A DNA stretch of 64,000 nt from Paracoccus sp. S1E-3 (GCF_013868135.1 NZ_JACEMU010000006.1:27880-91879), one strand, 5' to 3'. Counted from the stretch's first letter, positions 1-9,299 are shown. Notes: generated from the letters alone by a model not told the origin. A program made the numbers and translations.

Positions 1-636
1 CAGGGCCTTGTCGTCCTGCGCGTGGCGGGCGAGGTTCTGGTCCATCTCCCACAGGGCACCCTGCAGGGCGGCGGTCGGGTTGTCGGTCAGGATCTCGTCG
101 GTGGTGATGCCCTCGACGGTTTCGGGGCCAGCATGTTCGGCCAGAAGAAAGCTGGTCGCATTGGCGAAAACCGACAGCGCGGCCAGCGACTCCACCGCCA
201 GCAGTTCGGCAAACTCGCCGCGCTTTTCGGGCGGCAGGCGGCCTTCCAGATTGGCGCGTTTCAGCTCCGCCGCGCCAGATCGCGCCGCCACCTCATCGAC
301 CACCGCAAGCGAGATCGCCAGGGCCCGGCGCAGCGCGCGCGAGACGGTGGCCGCGGCGGGCGAGGCCAGATCGTCGCCCCCCACCCCCTCGATCCGGTCG
401 ATCAGCTGAATGCCTTCGGGGCGCTGCGTGGCCACCGCGCGCCCGGCCAGTCCCGGCGTCGTGGAGCGGAAGCGGGTCGTGCGCGGAATGCCGGGCGAGC
501 GTTCGGGCAGGCTGGCCGGGGGTGCCGCCTTCGCCAGCCGGGGCGCATGGTCAAAGCCCGTCAGCGCCGACAGCGCCTGCGGATAATGGCTGCGGATCTC
601 GGCCTCGGGCAGTTCCATTTCGGTGCGAACGTCCAT
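1..636 (-). CDS. Unknown protein, N-terminal part (runs off the window)
   Basis: An open frame of 212 codons starts with ATG at 636 and continues past the window edge, so only the N-terminal part is visible. The start directly abuts the stop of the upstream gene (TGA then ATG without a gap), which indicates translational coupling and the last visible place in a five-gene operon. The first 70 residues are polar and Pro/Arg-rich; from about residue 85 the sequence becomes helical and Ala/Leu-rich. There is no signal peptide or clear membrane segment. I do not recognise a family. Codon use matches its neighbours, so I take it as a real gene of unknown function. Confidence 0.72.
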   Translation of the reverse strand, partial: MDVRTEMELPEAEIRSHYPQALSALTGFDHAPRLAKAAPPASLPERSPGIPRTTRFRSTTPGLAGRAVATQRPEGIQLIDRIEGVGGDDLASPAAATVSRALRRALAISLAVVDEVAARSGAAELKRANLEGRLPPEKRGEFAELLAVESLAALSVFANATSFLLAEHAGPETVEGITTDEILTDNPTAALQGALWEMDQNLARHAQDDKAL

Positions 637-1185
637 TCAATCCTCTTTGGTCCACAAAGCCGGGTAATCGGTGACAAAGCCATCGGCATCGACGGTCAAT
701 TCGGTGGCGAATCCGGGCGAGGTATAGCGCCACCCGGCATCCCCGCGCTGATAGGTCTGCGGCAGGGCTTTCAACGTCCAATCCGCCGGGTCGAGCCAGA
801 CGGCGGCGATCTCGGCCCGGTCCTGATGCGCGGCACGCAGCCGCCGGATCGGCAGCGTGTTGGTGGCGGGCGTAAAGCCCAGATCGATATCCTGCAGCCC
901 GTTGAAATCCGGCAGGCTTTCGCCATTCAGCCGCCATTCGCCGCTGTCCTGCCGGTGGATCGACAGGTTCAGCTCGCACGGGCCGACCGTGCCCTGCACC
1001 CGGACGGAGCGGGTGACCCAATCGGGATTGCAGGCGACCAGATAAGTCAGATGCGCAGGCCCGGCCGGGTCGCGCCAGACAGCCACGCCGTCCAATCCCG
1101 GCACATCCCCCGCCTGCCGGATCCGGCAGGCGTCATGGCCAGGCAGGTCCAGCCTGCGCCACAGGATCTGCGGGTCCCCCGCCAT
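637..1185 (-). CDS. Putative glycolipid-binding domain protein
   Basis: 182 residues, the usual size of the putative glycolipid-binding family (PF06475, a twisted beta-barrel fold known from a Pseudomonas aeruginosa structure). Family-like segments are the N-terminal WRRLDLPGHD, the central DIDLGFTPATNTLPIRR near residues 100-116, and the C-terminal ELTVDADGFVTDYPALW. Ligand binding was proposed for the family from structural resemblance; no biochemical role is established. The gene is joined to both neighbours by TGA-ATG junctions, so it is co-translated with proteins of unknown function. The family call is fairly secure; the cellular role is open, with a lipid or envelope role only a guess. 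Confidence 0.75.
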   Translation of the reverse strand: MAGDPQILWRRLDLPGHDACRIRQAGDVPGLDGVAVWRDPAGPAHLTYLVACNPDWVTRSVRVQGTVGPCELNLSIHRQDSGEWRLNGESLPDFNGLQDIDLGFTPATNTLPIRRLRAAHQDRAEIAAVWLDPADWTLKALPQTYQRGDAGWRYTSPGFATELTVDADGFVTDYPALWTKED

Positions 1186-2316
1186 TCAGCGATAGCCCCG
1201 CGCGCCGCCGCCCGGCAGCGGCACATATTTCCGCATGCTCCGAAAACCCGGCGGATCCAGTTCCGCCAGCGCCTGATAGGGGCGCGCGGGCAGGATCAGC
1301 GCGCGTTCCACCGCCGTCGCCCCCTGCCCCGCGCCGCCCTGATCCAGCGGGTCCAGCCTGAAAATCTGACGCTCGGTCACGCCGAAGAAGCCCGAGGATT
1401 CCATGATCGCCCGCTCGGCCTGCAGATCCTCGATGGTCAGTGCCATCGCCCAATCCTCGCCCGAGGGAGCGCGGGCGTTTTCCAATACCTCGCGGATCGG
1501 GCCTTCCTGGGTGGTGAATTGCTGCGAATAGATCGGCCCCAGCAAGATGCGCCGCAGCCGATGCGGGTGAAGATTGCTGAAATCGCGGTCGAACCCCTGC
1601 GCAATGGTCAGCAGCTGCAGCGAGGTGACCGACTGCGCCAGCAGATGCGCGCGGACCTCGGGCCAGCGTCTGCTGTCCTCGACCAGGGGGCGGCGGCCGC
1701 TGTCGTCGCAGTCCATCAGATACAGCACGGGCACATTCAGCTGGCTGTCATAGACGGCCCAGTGGATCAACCAGCGCCGCCGGTTTCCGGCATCGGACAG
1801 CCAATAGCCCTGCGGATGCATCTGCGGCCAGAACATCCCGCCCCTGGCCAGCGATTCGTAATAGAACCGCTGCGACAGCGCATATTGCAGCCGCGTCGGG
1901 ATGGTCAGGTCGCCCACGATCTGGCGGATCATGTCGTCCTTGATCTGATCTGCATCCGGCGTCCGCGCAAGTTCCGCCGAGGCCTGCGCCGCATCCGCTG
2001 CCATCTGCGCGATCTCGGACCAGACCGGATAGCCCGATTCGTGAATGTCGATGGTCAGGAAACGGCGCAAAGGCCCCTCGACCCGGCCCGAGACGAGATA
2101 TTTCATCGACAGCGCCTGAACCGATTCCAGCATCGCGTGCAGATAGGACTGGATCACCTCGGTCTCGATCTGGGTGAAGATGCGGTCGCGCACGGTTTCC
2201 GCCAGCACCGAGGGCAGCGTCGCATAGATCAGCCGCAGCTTTTCGAAATAGCGCCGGGCGATCAGGTCGTCGTCAAGCTGCCTGTGATCGGCGTCCAGCG
2301 TGCCCGTTTCAGCCAT
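1186..2316 (-). CDS. Conserved hypothetical protein of the same operon
   Basis: 376 residues, ATG start at 2316, stop abutting the start of the glycolipid-binding gene. The protein looks soluble: an N-terminal helical half (residues about 1-130, with long amphipathic helices), a central part rich in aromatic residues, and a Pro/Gly-rich C-terminus ending in GGGARGYR. No signal peptide, transmembrane segment or known catalytic motif is visible. Codon choice is strongly typical of the window, with third-position G/C. I do not recognise the family. Its position between a membrane protein and a glycolipid-binding-domain protein suggests, by inference only, a shared envelope-related task. Confidence 0.72.
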   Translation of the reverse strand: MAETGTLDADHRQLDDDLIARRYFEKLRLIYATLPSVLAETVRDRIFTQIETEVIQSYLHAMLESVQALSMKYLVSGRVEGPLRRFLTIDIHESGYPVWSEIAQMAADAAQASAELARTPDADQIKDDMIRQIVGDLTIPTRLQYALSQRFYYESLARGGMFWPQMHPQGYWLSDAGNRRRWLIHWAVYDSQLNVPVLYLMDCDDSGRRPLVEDSRRWPEVRAHLLAQSVTSLQLLTIAQGFDRDFSNLHPHRLRRILLGPIYSQQFTTQEGPIREVLENARAPSGEDWAMALTIEDLQAERAIMESSGFFGVTERQIFRLDPLDQGGAGQGATAVERALILPARPYQALAELDPPGFRSMRKYVPLPGGGARGYR

Positions 2317-2340
2317 GGTACCAAAACCTTTCCCTGCCCC

Positions 2341-2643
2341 TCATGGGCGACGAAGACAGTCTCGAAGATCTGGCCCGCGTGGCACTCCGGTGAACCGGAC
2401 CGGCACGCCATCAACCGCAGGGCCGAACAGCCAGAACAGCCAGCCTTGGGAAAATGGCGTGAACGGGCCGAAGAAAATCAGCCTGCGCAGCACCAGAAGA
2501 AACAACGCGACAGTGCCCAGCTTAATCAGCCAGGGCAGTCCCGCGCACGCCCCCATGACCAGCAGGCTGACCATCAGCAAGGCGGCCAGCCAGGGGGGCG
2601 ACACGAAATCGCGCCACAGGGTGGGGGAACGGACGCGCGCCAC
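2341..2643 (-). CDS. Small membrane protein of the same operon
   Basis: With a GTG start at 2643 the product is 100 residues. I chose this start because it lies 7 bases after the stop of the upstream coiled-coil gene; a longer frame would run far into that gene. Two hydrophobic helices are clear (about residues 17-34 and 37-54), followed by an arginine pair and an aromatic stretch (residues about 57-75) that could be a third, shallow segment. The C-terminus is basic and probably cytoplasmic. No family recognised. It may anchor the soluble partners encoded next to it; that is inference from context only. Confidence 0.6.
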   Translation of the reverse strand: MARVRSPTLWRDFVSPPWLAALLMVSLLVMGACAGLPWLIKLGTVALFLLVLRRLIFFGPFTPFSQGWLFWLFGPAVDGVPVRFTGVPRGPDLRDCLRRP

Positions 2644-2650
2644 AGAGGCC

Positions 2651-3724
2651 TCAGCCCCCGTAAAGGTTCTTGTCGTGCTTTTCGACGATTTCCGAGAAGC
2701 GGCGCGCAAAGCGCTCATCCGCCTTGGCTTTTTCTTCCAGCACCTTGCGGGCGAAGACCATGTGATCGCCATGGGCCTCCAGCATGTCGGCCATGCGGTC
2801 GTTGGTGGCGGTGCCGATGGCGGCCATCTGGGCCTGCGCCTCCTGATCGGTTTTCACGCCGATCTCGTTGATGCGGTGGGCCACGTCCTGCTGCTGGGCG
2901 GTCTTCAGCGACTTGGTCAGCGCGTCATACAGAACCACCCGCTGCTTGGTATCTGTCTGCAGCTTGTTGATCAGCACCATCTGCGTCGCCGCCTGGTTCT
3001 GCAGGCTGTCGACCCAGGTCTTGCCGGCCTCGATATAGCGTTCCAGCGTCTGCGACTTCGCGAGCGCAACCTGCTCGTCCTGCACCAGCGCGTTATGCTC
3101 CTTGTTGGCATTGGCCAGCTCGGTCTCCAGCCGGGTGCGGTCCGAGGGGTCGGTGGTGGTGGCGACCTTGTTTTCCAGCTCGATCAGTCTGGGGTCCATG
3201 GCCTTGATCCGCTCGCGCAGCGATTCGAGCGTGTCCACGGTCGCCTCGCGCTCGTCCAGCGTCCCTGTCAGGTTGGCCTCGACCTTGGCCTTCTGGTCGT
3301 TCAGCTGGTTCAACTGGTCCTGCAACAGCCGGGTGATCACATCGGATTTCGCGATCAGGTCCTGCAGCTTGTCGTCGATCGAGGCGGTGCGCAGACGCTC
3401 CTGCCGCATCGCCTCGGACTTGCCGCCGGCGAAGATGCCGACGAATTTCTCCCACCCGGTCTTCGACCGCATTTCGGCGAAATCCTTGGAGAAACCGGCG
3501 GTCACATCGTCAAGCCCCATGATAAGCTCGGCGATATTGGCATTCATCACCTCGGTATGGGCGTTCACATCGGCCAGCGTCGCGTTGGCGATGTCGATGC
3601 CGGGTTCGGTCACGCCGGCGCGGGCGGTGGCGCGGTCAAGCTGGCTGGTCACCTCGGCCATCTTCTGCTGCGTCAGCACGATCTGCTTCTGCGTGTCGGT
3701 CATTTGCTGGTCGAGCGATGCCAT
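2651..3724 (-). CDS. Long coiled-coil protein, first gene of the five-gene operon
   Basis: 357 residues, ATG at 3724, first gene of the minus-strand operon and divergent from the M20 peptidase. Almost the whole chain is helical with heptad-like spacing (Lys/Glu/Gln/Leu-rich), broken by a short hydrophobic patch near residues 91-101 (WEKFVGIFAGGKS). There is no signal peptide. Overall composition recalls the helical TelA/toxic-anion-resistance group, but I cannot point to a diagnostic motif, so I leave the function open. The protein probably forms rods or scaffolds. The next gene starts only 7 bases downstream of its stop. Confidence 0.75.
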   Translation of the reverse strand: MASLDQQMTDTQKQIVLTQQKMAEVTSQLDRATARAGVTEPGIDIANATLADVNAHTEVMNANIAELIMGLDDVTAGFSKDFAEMRSKTGWEKFVGIFAGGKSEAMRQERLRTASIDDKLQDLIAKSDVITRLLQDQLNQLNDQKAKVEANLTGTLDEREATVDTLESLRERIKAMDPRLIELENKVATTTDPSDRTRLETELANANKEHNALVQDEQVALAKSQTLERYIEAGKTWVDSLQNQAATQMVLINKLQTDTKQRVVLYDALTKSLKTAQQQDVAHRINEIGVKTDQEAQAQMAAIGTATNDRMADMLEAHGDHMVFARKVLEEKAKADERFARRFSEIVEKHDKNLYGG

Positions 3725-3843
3725 CCTTACCCCCTGAAACCTGAGTCACCAAGACCTTAGGCTGAAACGCCGGGCATACAAGACCCGTTCCCTGAAAACG
3801 CGCCTTCTGGACAGTGCCGCCGGCGCGCGCCAATCTGCCGGCC

Positions 3844-5142
3844 ATGGACATCCTTTCCGACGCCATTCTTGCCCGCCGCGACGATCTGATCCGCCTGACC
3901 CAGGATCTGATCCGTATCCCGACGCTGAACCCGCCAGGCCAGCATTACCGCGACATCTGCGAATATCTGGAGGCGCGGCTGGCGCCCAAGGGCTTCGCCT
4001 GCGAACTGGTCCGCGCCACCGGCACACCCGGCGACAGCCAGAAATATCCGCGCTGGAACCTGATCGCGCGCAGGCAGGGCAGCCGACCGGGCGAATGCGT
4101 GCATTTCAACAGCCATCATGACGTGGTCGAGGTCGGTAATGGCTGGACCCGCGATCCGTTCGGGGCCGCGTATGTGGCCGAGGAAGACCGCATCTATGGC
4201 CGCGGCGCCTGCGACATGAAGGGCGGCCTCGCCGCATCCATCATCGCCGCCGAGGCCTTCGTCGACACCTTCCCCGACCATGCCGGCCGGGTCGAGATCT
4301 CGGCCACGGCGGATGAGGAAACCGGCGGTTACGGTGGCGTCGCCTTTCTGGCCGAACAGGGCGTCTATGCCGATGTCCAGCACGTCATCATCCCGGAACC
4401 GCTGCACAAGGACCGCATCTGCCTCGGCCATCGCGGCGTCTGGTGGGCCGAGATCGAAACCCATGGCCGCATCGCCCATGGCTCGATGCCCTTTCTGGGC
4501 GACAGCGCCATCCGCCACATGGGCGCCGTGCTGGAGGAGATGGAGGCGACGCTCTGGCCGCTGCTGGCTGGAAAACGCACGGAAATGCCGGTGATCCCGG
4601 ACGGGGCGCGCAGTTCGACCCTGAACATCAATTCGATCCATGGCGGCGAACCCGATCTCGGACCGGAATTCACCGGCCTGCCCGCGCCCTGCGTCGCCGA
4701 CCGCTGCCGGATCACCATCGACCGCCGCTTCCTGATCGAGGAAGACCTGTCGCAGGTTAAACAGGAAATCACCGCGCTGATGGAGCGCGTCCGCAGCCGC
4801 CGTCCCAGCTTCCGCTATGAAATCCGCGACCTGTTCGAGGTCATCCCCTCGATGACCGACCGCGACGCGCCCATTGTGCGCACCACCGCCGCCGCGATCG
4901 AGCGCGTGCTGGGCCTTCAGGCGGGCTACGTGGTCAGCCCCGGCACCTATGATCAGAAGCATATCGACCGCATCGGCAAGCTGCATAACTGCATCGCTTA
5001 CGGTCCCGGCGTGCTGGAAATGGCCCATCAGCCCGATGAATGGATCGGCGTCGCCGACATGCTGGACAGCGCCCGCGTCATGGGGCTGGTGCTGGCCGAT
5101 CTGCTTTCTGGTCGGCCAGAACAATCGTCCCCGGCCCGCTGA
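3844..5142 (+). CDS. M20 family metallopeptidase (ArgE/DapE-like amidohydrolase)
   Basis: A zinc-dependent amide hydrolase of the acetylornithine deacetylase / succinyl-diaminopimelate desuccinylase group. From ATG 3844 (432 residues) the metal ligands are in place: SHHDVV (H91, D93), GRGACDMKGG (D124), and DEETGG (the general-base and ligand glutamates at 158-159). The insert dimerisation domain follows at about 180-300. The exact substrate cannot be read from sequence, and the gene stands alone rather than with arg or dap genes. The start is uncertain: an in-frame GTG at 3814 is also possible, and neither has a strong Shine-Dalgarno site. Transcribed divergently from the coiled-coil operon. 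Confidence 0.85.
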   Translation: MDILSDAILARRDDLIRLTQDLIRIPTLNPPGQHYRDICEYLEARLAPKGFACELVRATGTPGDSQKYPRWNLIARRQGSRPGECVHFNSHHDVVEVGNGWTRDPFGAAYVAEEDRIYGRGACDMKGGLAASIIAAEAFVDTFPDHAGRVEISATADEETGGYGGVAFLAEQGVYADVQHVIIPEPLHKDRICLGHRGVWWAEIETHGRIAHGSMPFLGDSAIRHMGAVLEEMEATLWPLLAGKRTEMPVIPDGARSSTLNINSIHGGEPDLGPEFTGLPAPCVADRCRITIDRRFLIEEDLSQVKQEITALMERVRSRRPSFRYEIRDLFEVIPSMTDRDAPIVRTTAAAIERVLGLQAGYVVSPGTYDQKHIDRIGKLHNCIAYGPGVLEMAHQPDEWIGVADMLDSARVMGLVLADLLSGRPEQSSPAR

Positions 5143-5233
5143 GCCACATTTTTCCTCCGCGGCAGAGCGAAGTTGATTTCGGCGCCGGAAATGTCCCGCC
5201 GGGTTTCCAGAACATGACCTGCGACCGCAGCCC

Positions 5234-5458
5234 CTAGGCCGCCAGCAGCGTGCCGCCGTTGTTGAACACCTGTCCGCCAACCATGGCGCCCAGCCGCACC
5301 ACCGCACCGGATTCGATACGCAGATCGCCGTTGACGAGTCCCTTCAGCACCAGCTCGACACCCTTGGCGACGGTCACATCGCCGCCAATCAGGCCGTCGA
5401 ACTCTCCGCTTTGGGAAAACAGGTGGTCGCCCGCAATGGTGGGCCGCTTCGTCGACAT
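5234..5458 (-). CDS. Very short bactofilin-like (polymer-forming) protein
   Basis: 74 residues, ATG at 5458 with a GGAGA-type ribosome binding site 8 bases upstream. From residue 16 on, the chain shows short glycine-punctuated beta repeats (GEFDGLIGGDVTV, LKGLVNGDLRI, GAMVGGQVFNNGG) like the right-handed beta-helix of bactofilins. It is much shorter than the usual 100-200-residue bactofilin core, with about four turns visible and no long disordered tails. It could be a minimal capping subunit, a decayed bactofilin, or an unrelated beta-solenoid. Gene calling is supported by the ribosome binding site and codon use; the functional label is tentative. Confidence 0.6.
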   Translation of the reverse strand: MSTKRPTIAGDHLFSQSGEFDGLIGGDVTVAKGVELVLKGLVNGDLRIESGAVVRLGAMVGGQVFNNGGTLLAA

Positions 5459-5852
5459 GGCAGTGTCTCCAACATATAAAATACAATGGCGGCATTTTCG
5501 TCTCGACGGGGATACGGATCAAGCCCTCAGATCGCGATGCGCCATCCTCCGCCGAACCCATCAGGACAGCAGAATTAAAGCATGATTTTGTGACACTTAC
5601 GTTACGTCAGCCTCAGCTGTCCGGCGGCCACCAACCACCACGCAGCCCGCCCTTCAGCGGCAAAATCGCCGGTGACATCACGCTGACAGTTCAGGCGCAG
5701 GCCCAGATCGCCGGGGGGCCGGTTCTGATACGAAGGGGTGCTGAAACCGCCCGGTCGCGCCATCATGTCGCAGGGGTCACATCTGCCGAGCCGTGCACTT
5801 GGGCAACGGTGGCTTCCGGCTGGCGGAAGATCTCAGATGCAAGCGCAGCCGG
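5459..5852. other. Intergenic region, 394 bp, no gene seen
   Basis: The stretch separates the bactofilin-like gene (whose promoter must lie at its left end) from the NUDIX gene, both read leftwards. Short frames exist on both strands but none has a start with a ribosome binding site or a recognisable product. A 6-bp hairpin (5813-5829) sits just past the NUDIX stop but lacks a T-run. The left part around 5570-5600 is more AT-rich than the rest and may hold the promoter for the small protein. Confidence 0.4.
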
Positions 5853-6260
5853 TCAGGCCTCGACCACCTCGGCGCCCCAGATCGCCGGCAGCACGTGATC
5901 GCGGGTCAGGGGCGCGAAGATGAAGCCGTCGCGTTCATCGGGCAGGATCCAGCGGGCTTCCTCGATTTCGGCCTGGGCGCTGATTTCGGCGTCCATATCC
6001 AGCCGATACAGTTCGGCAATGACGCGGGCGCCGTCCTCATGCGCGGCGGCCGATTCGAAACGGCCGATATAGACCGCCGCGGCGCCGCCCGGACGCAGGC
6101 CCAATTCCTCGTCCAGCTCGCGATACAGCGCCACCAGCGGCGCCTCGCCGGCGTCGATCTTGCCGCCGGGCTGCATGAAGGCATGGGTTCCACGCTTGCG
6201 CACCAGCAGCGTCGCCCCATCAGGCCGCATCAGCGCGGCGGCAGCAATATGGATGTCCAT
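5853..6260 (-). CDS. NUDIX hydrolase
   Basis: 135 residues, the size of a minimal NUDIX domain. The Nudix box is complete: G33, E39, then REL-DEELGL at 47-55, fitting Gx5Ex7REUxEExGU, so magnesium-dependent hydrolysis of a nucleoside diphosphate linked to another group is expected. The substrate cannot be told; the short length and the PGGKIDAGE entry resemble MutT/house-cleaning enzymes. It stands alone, with 394 bp downstream before the next gene and 213 bp upstream to the divergent FtsB-like gene. Confidence 0.88.
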   Translation of the reverse strand: MDIHIAAAALMRPDGATLLVRKRGTHAFMQPGGKIDAGEAPLVALYRELDEELGLRPGGAAAVYIGRFESAAAHEDGARVIAELYRLDMDAEISAQAEIEEARWILPDERDGFIFAPLTRDHVLPAIWGAEVVEA

Positions 6261-6473
6261 GGGTCCCCACTCCCATCATCGTGCCCCGATATGGAAGCAA
6301 AGCCGGGGCCGCATCGCAACAATCTTGACGTGTGCTGCGCGCCGCCGCGACGAATTGGGCCAATTCCCGCCGATGGAGTGCCCCGCAATTGCCGCCGGGG
6401 CCGCTTTCCCCGCGCCGGCATTCGTGCAAATATGACGCAAATGGTCCTCAGAAGACCGCAACCGGGGCAGCCC

Positions 6474-6767
6474 ATGTCACAGCGCCTGTCGCTTTCGGCG
6501 ATCGTCATTTTTCTGCTGGCCGCATTGGCGAGCCTGTATTTTGCCTTTGCCGCCGTCCAGGGCCCGTCCGGGCTGATGCGGCGGATTCAACTGCAAGCCG
6601 AAACCGAACAGTTGCGTTCAGATCGCGCCGCCCTTCAGGCCGAGGTCGACCGGATGAAGAACCTGACCCACCGGCTTTCGGACGATTATCTGGATATCGA
6701 CCTTCTGGACGAACGCGCGCGCGAAGTTCTGGGCCTGATGCGCCCCGACGAGGTCATCATCCGTTAG
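6474..6767 (+). CDS. FtsB/DivIC-type septum formation initiator
   Basis: 97 residues: a short cytoplasmic N-terminus, one transmembrane helix (about 7-27), then a leucine-heptad coiled coil (about 33-65) and a short acidic C-terminal part ending DEVIIR. This is the architecture of FtsB/DivIC, which links early and late divisome proteins at the septum. Position directly upstream of pdhA is a familiar alphaproteobacterial arrangement. I chose ATG 6474, preceded by a GGGGC stretch; an upstream in-frame ATG at 6432 would only add a basic leader. Confidence 0.82.
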   Translation: MSQRLSLSAIVIFLLAALASLYFAFAAVQGPSGLMRRIQLQAETEQLRSDRAALQAEVDRMKNLTHRLSDDYLDIDLLDERAREVLGLMRPDEVIIR

Positions 6768-6855
6768 GTAATTTTCGCCGATTGCAGCCCGTTTCCCGAT
6801 GCGCTAACGATAGTTTAACGCTGAACTATCCCGTTATTTCGCAGGAGGAGCCCGC

Positions 6856-7893
6856 ATGGCCAGGAAACCCGCTGCCAGCAAGGACGCCGCAGACAAAGGC
6901 GCCACGCCGAACGTCTCGAAGGACGAACTGCTTAAATTCTACCGCGACATGCTGCTGATCCGCCGATTCGAGGAAAAGGCCGGCCAGCTTTACGGCATGG
7001 GCCTGATCGGCGGCTTCTGCCACCTGTATATCGGGCAGGAAGCCGTCGTCGTCGGCCTGGAAGCGGCGGCCGAGGAAGGCGACAAGCGCATTACCTCTTA
7101 CCGCGACCACGGCCATATGCTGGCCTGCGGCATGGATCCGGGCGGCGTCATGGCCGAGCTGACCGGGCGCGAGGGCGGCTATTCCAAGGGGAAGGGCGGC
7201 TCGATGCACATGTTCTCCAAGGAGAAGCATTTCTACGGCGGCCACGGCATCGTGGCGGCGCAGGTGCCGCTGGGCGCCGGTCTGGCATTCGCCGACAAAT
7301 ATCTGGGCAATGGCCGCGTGACCTTCACCTATTTCGGTGACGGCGCCGCCAACCAGGGGCAGGTCTATGAAACCTACAACATGGCCGAGCTTTGGGATCT
7401 CCCGGTGATTTTCGTCATTGAAAACAACCAATACGCCATGGGCATGTCGGTCCGCCGCTCGACCAAGTCGACCAGCTTCTTCGGCCGGGGCGAGGCATTC
7501 GGCATTGCGGGCGAACAGGTCGACGGCATGGACGTTCTGGCGGTCAAGGCCGCCGGCGAAAAGGCCGTCGCCCACTGCCGCGCCGGCAAGGGGCCCTATA
7601 TCCTTGAGGTGATGACCTATCGCTATCGCGGCCATTCGATGTCCGACCCGGCGAAATACCGCACCCGCGAGGAGGTGCAGAAGATGCGCGACGAACGCGA
7701 CGCCATCGAAAACGTGCGCGAACTGCTGCTGCAGGGCAAGCATGCCACCGAGGACGACCTGAAGGCGATCGACAAGGAAATCAAGGACATCGTCAACCAG
7801 GCCGCCGAATTCTCGAAAGAAAGCCCCGAGCCGTCGCTGGACGAGCTTTGGACCGACATCTACGCCGACGATCCGGCAACCCAGAACGCCTGA
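6856..7893 (+). CDS. pdhA: Pyruvate dehydrogenase E1 component, alpha subunit
   Basis: 345 residues with an AGGAGG ribosome binding site just upstream of ATG 6856. It forms the thiamine-diphosphate E1 heterotetramer with PdhB and decarboxylates pyruvate. The ThDP motif is present: GDGAANQG (161-168) closing with NN at 190-191. [14 protein letters not shown], typical of E1 alpha, follows in the C-terminal half. The first 20 residues are a Lys/Ala-rich tail common in alphaproteobacterial proteins. pdhB begins 14 bases after its stop, so pdhABC is one operon. Confidence 0.97.
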   Translation: MARKPAASKDAADKGATPNVSKDELLKFYRDMLLIRRFEEKAGQLYGMGLIGGFCHLYIGQEAVVVGLEAAAEEGDKRITSYRDHGHMLACGMDPGGVMAELTGREGGYSKGKGGSMHMFSKEKHFYGGHGIVAAQVPLGAGLAFADKYLGNGRVTFTYFGDGAANQGQVYETYNMAELWDLPVIFVIENNQYAMGMSVRRSTKSTSFFGRGEAFGIAGEQVDGMDVLAVKAAGEKAVAHCRAGKGPYILEVMTYRYRGHSMSDPAKYRTREEVQKMRDERDAIENVRELLLQGKHATEDDLKAIDKEIKDIVNQAAEFSKESPEPSLDELWTDIYADDPATQNA

Positions 7894-7907
7894 GGGAGGG
7901 ACACGAT

Positions 7908-9287
7908 ATGGCAACCGAAATCCTGATGCCCGCCCTGTCCCCGACGATGGAGGAAGGGACACTGGCCAAGTGGCTGAAGAAGGAAGGCGACACGGTCAGC
8001 GCCGGCGACATCCTGGCCGAGATCGAAACCGACAAGGCGACGATGGAATTCGAGGCCGTGGACGAAGGCATCCTCGGCAAGATCCTGATCGCGGAAGGCA
8101 CCCAGGGCGTGAAGGTCAACACCCCGATCGCGGTGATGGTCGACGAAGGCGAAAGCGCCGATGACATCGCCGCCCCCGCCCCCGCTGCGGCTTCTGCCCC
8201 GGTCTCGACCGAAAGCGAAAGCACACCCGCCACCATCGCCGCGCAGGCCGCCCCGGCCCCAGCGCCGGCGGCCAATGTCAGTCCCGACTGGCCCGAAGGC
8301 ACAAAGATGAAGACCATGACCGTGCGCGAAGCCCTGCGCGAGGCCATGGACGAGGAAATGGCCCGCGACGAGACCGTCTTCCTGATGGGGGAAGAAGTCG
8401 GCGAATATCAGGGCGCCTACAAGATCAGCCAGGGCCTGCTGGACAAATACGGGCCGCGGCGCGTGGTCGATACCCCGATTTCCGAGATCGGCTTTGCCGG
8501 CATCGGCGTCGGCGCGGCTTTCGGCGGCCTGCGTCCGATCGTCGAATTCATGACCTTCAACTTCGCCATGCAGGCGATCGACCAGATCATCAACTCGGCC
8601 GCGAAGACGCTGTACATGTCGGGCGGCCAGATGGGCGCGCCGATGGTCTTCCGCGGCCCGAACGGCGCCGCCGCCCGCGTCGGCGCCCAGCACAGTCAGG
8701 ACTACGCCGCCTGGTATGCGCAGATCCCCGGCCTGAAGGTGGTGATGCCCTACTCGGCAGCTGACGCAAAGGGCCTGATGAAGACCGCGATCCGCGATCC
8801 GAACCCGGTGATCTTCCTGGAAAACGAGATCCTGTATGGCCGCAGCTTTGAAGTGCCGGAGGTCGAGGATTTCACCATCCCCTTCGGCAAGGCCAAGATC
8901 GAACGCCCCGGCAAGGATGTGACGCTGATCAGCTTCGGGATCAGCGTGGGTCACGCGCTGGCAGCCGCCGAAACGCTGGCCGCCGAAGGCATCGACGCCG
9001 AGGTGATCAACCTGCGCAGCCTGCGCCCGCTGGATTACGGCACGGTGCTGGAATCGGTGAAGAAGACCAACCGCGTCGTCACCGTCGAGGAAGGTTTCCC
9101 GGTCGCCTCCATCGGCAACCACCTCTCGGCCTATATCATGGAAAACGCCTTCGATTACCTCGACGCGCCGGTCATCAACTGCACCGGCAAGGACGTGCCC
9201 ATGCCTTACGCAGCCAATCTTGAAAAGCACGCGCTCATCACCCCGGCCGAAGTGGTCGAGGCGGTGAAAAAAGTGACCTACAAGTAA
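7908..9287 (+). CDS. pdhB: Pyruvate dehydrogenase E1 beta subunit with N-terminal lipoyl domain
   Basis: 459 residues. An N-terminal biotinyl-lipoyl domain (1-80, lipoylated lysine K43 in ETDKATME) is followed by an Ala/Pro-rich linker (about 88-125) and a complete transketolase-type E1 beta from about residue 135 ([15 protein letters not shown] onward). Extra lipoyl domains on E1 beta are known from several alphaproteobacteria. The lipoyl domain is nearly the same as that of PdhC, pointing to duplication. A GGGAGGG site precedes ATG 7908; a longer frame upstream has no support. Confidence 0.97.
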   Translation: MATEILMPALSPTMEEGTLAKWLKKEGDTVSAGDILAEIETDKATMEFEAVDEGILGKILIAEGTQGVKVNTPIAVMVDEGESADDIAAPAPAAASAPVSTESESTPATIAAQAAPAPAPAANVSPDWPEGTKMKTMTVREALREAMDEEMARDETVFLMGEEVGEYQGAYKISQGLLDKYGPRRVVDTPISEIGFAGIGVGAAFGGLRPIVEFMTFNFAMQAIDQIINSAAKTLYMSGGQMGAPMVFRGPNGAAARVGAQHSQDYAAWYAQIPGLKVVMPYSAADAKGLMKTAIRDPNPVIFLENEILYGRSFEVPEVEDFTIPFGKAKIERPGKDVTLISFGISVGHALAAAETLAAEGIDAEVINLRSLRPLDYGTVLESVKKTNRVVTVEEGFPVASIGNHLSAYIMENAFDYLDAPVINCTGKDVPMPYAANLEKHALITPAEVVEAVKKVTYK

Positions 9288-9299
9288 GGAGCAAGCGAC

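Noticed and set aside
22..2871. Plus-strand open frame of 949 codons
   Set aside because: It lies opposite the real minus-strand operon, has the His/Arg/Gln-rich composition typical of high-GC antisense frames, and no ribosome binding site or family likeness. The same applies to long antisense frames over pdhABC (7860-10691), argS (19651-21777), the helicase (25102-27627) and crcB/rarA (38033-39622).
5608..5763. Minus-strand frame in the gap between the bactofilin-like and NUDIX genes
   Set aside because: It reads a short Gly/Pro-rich stretch that vaguely recalls the end of a sulfatase-modifying-enzyme fold, but there is no start, no upstream domain and the likeness is too weak.
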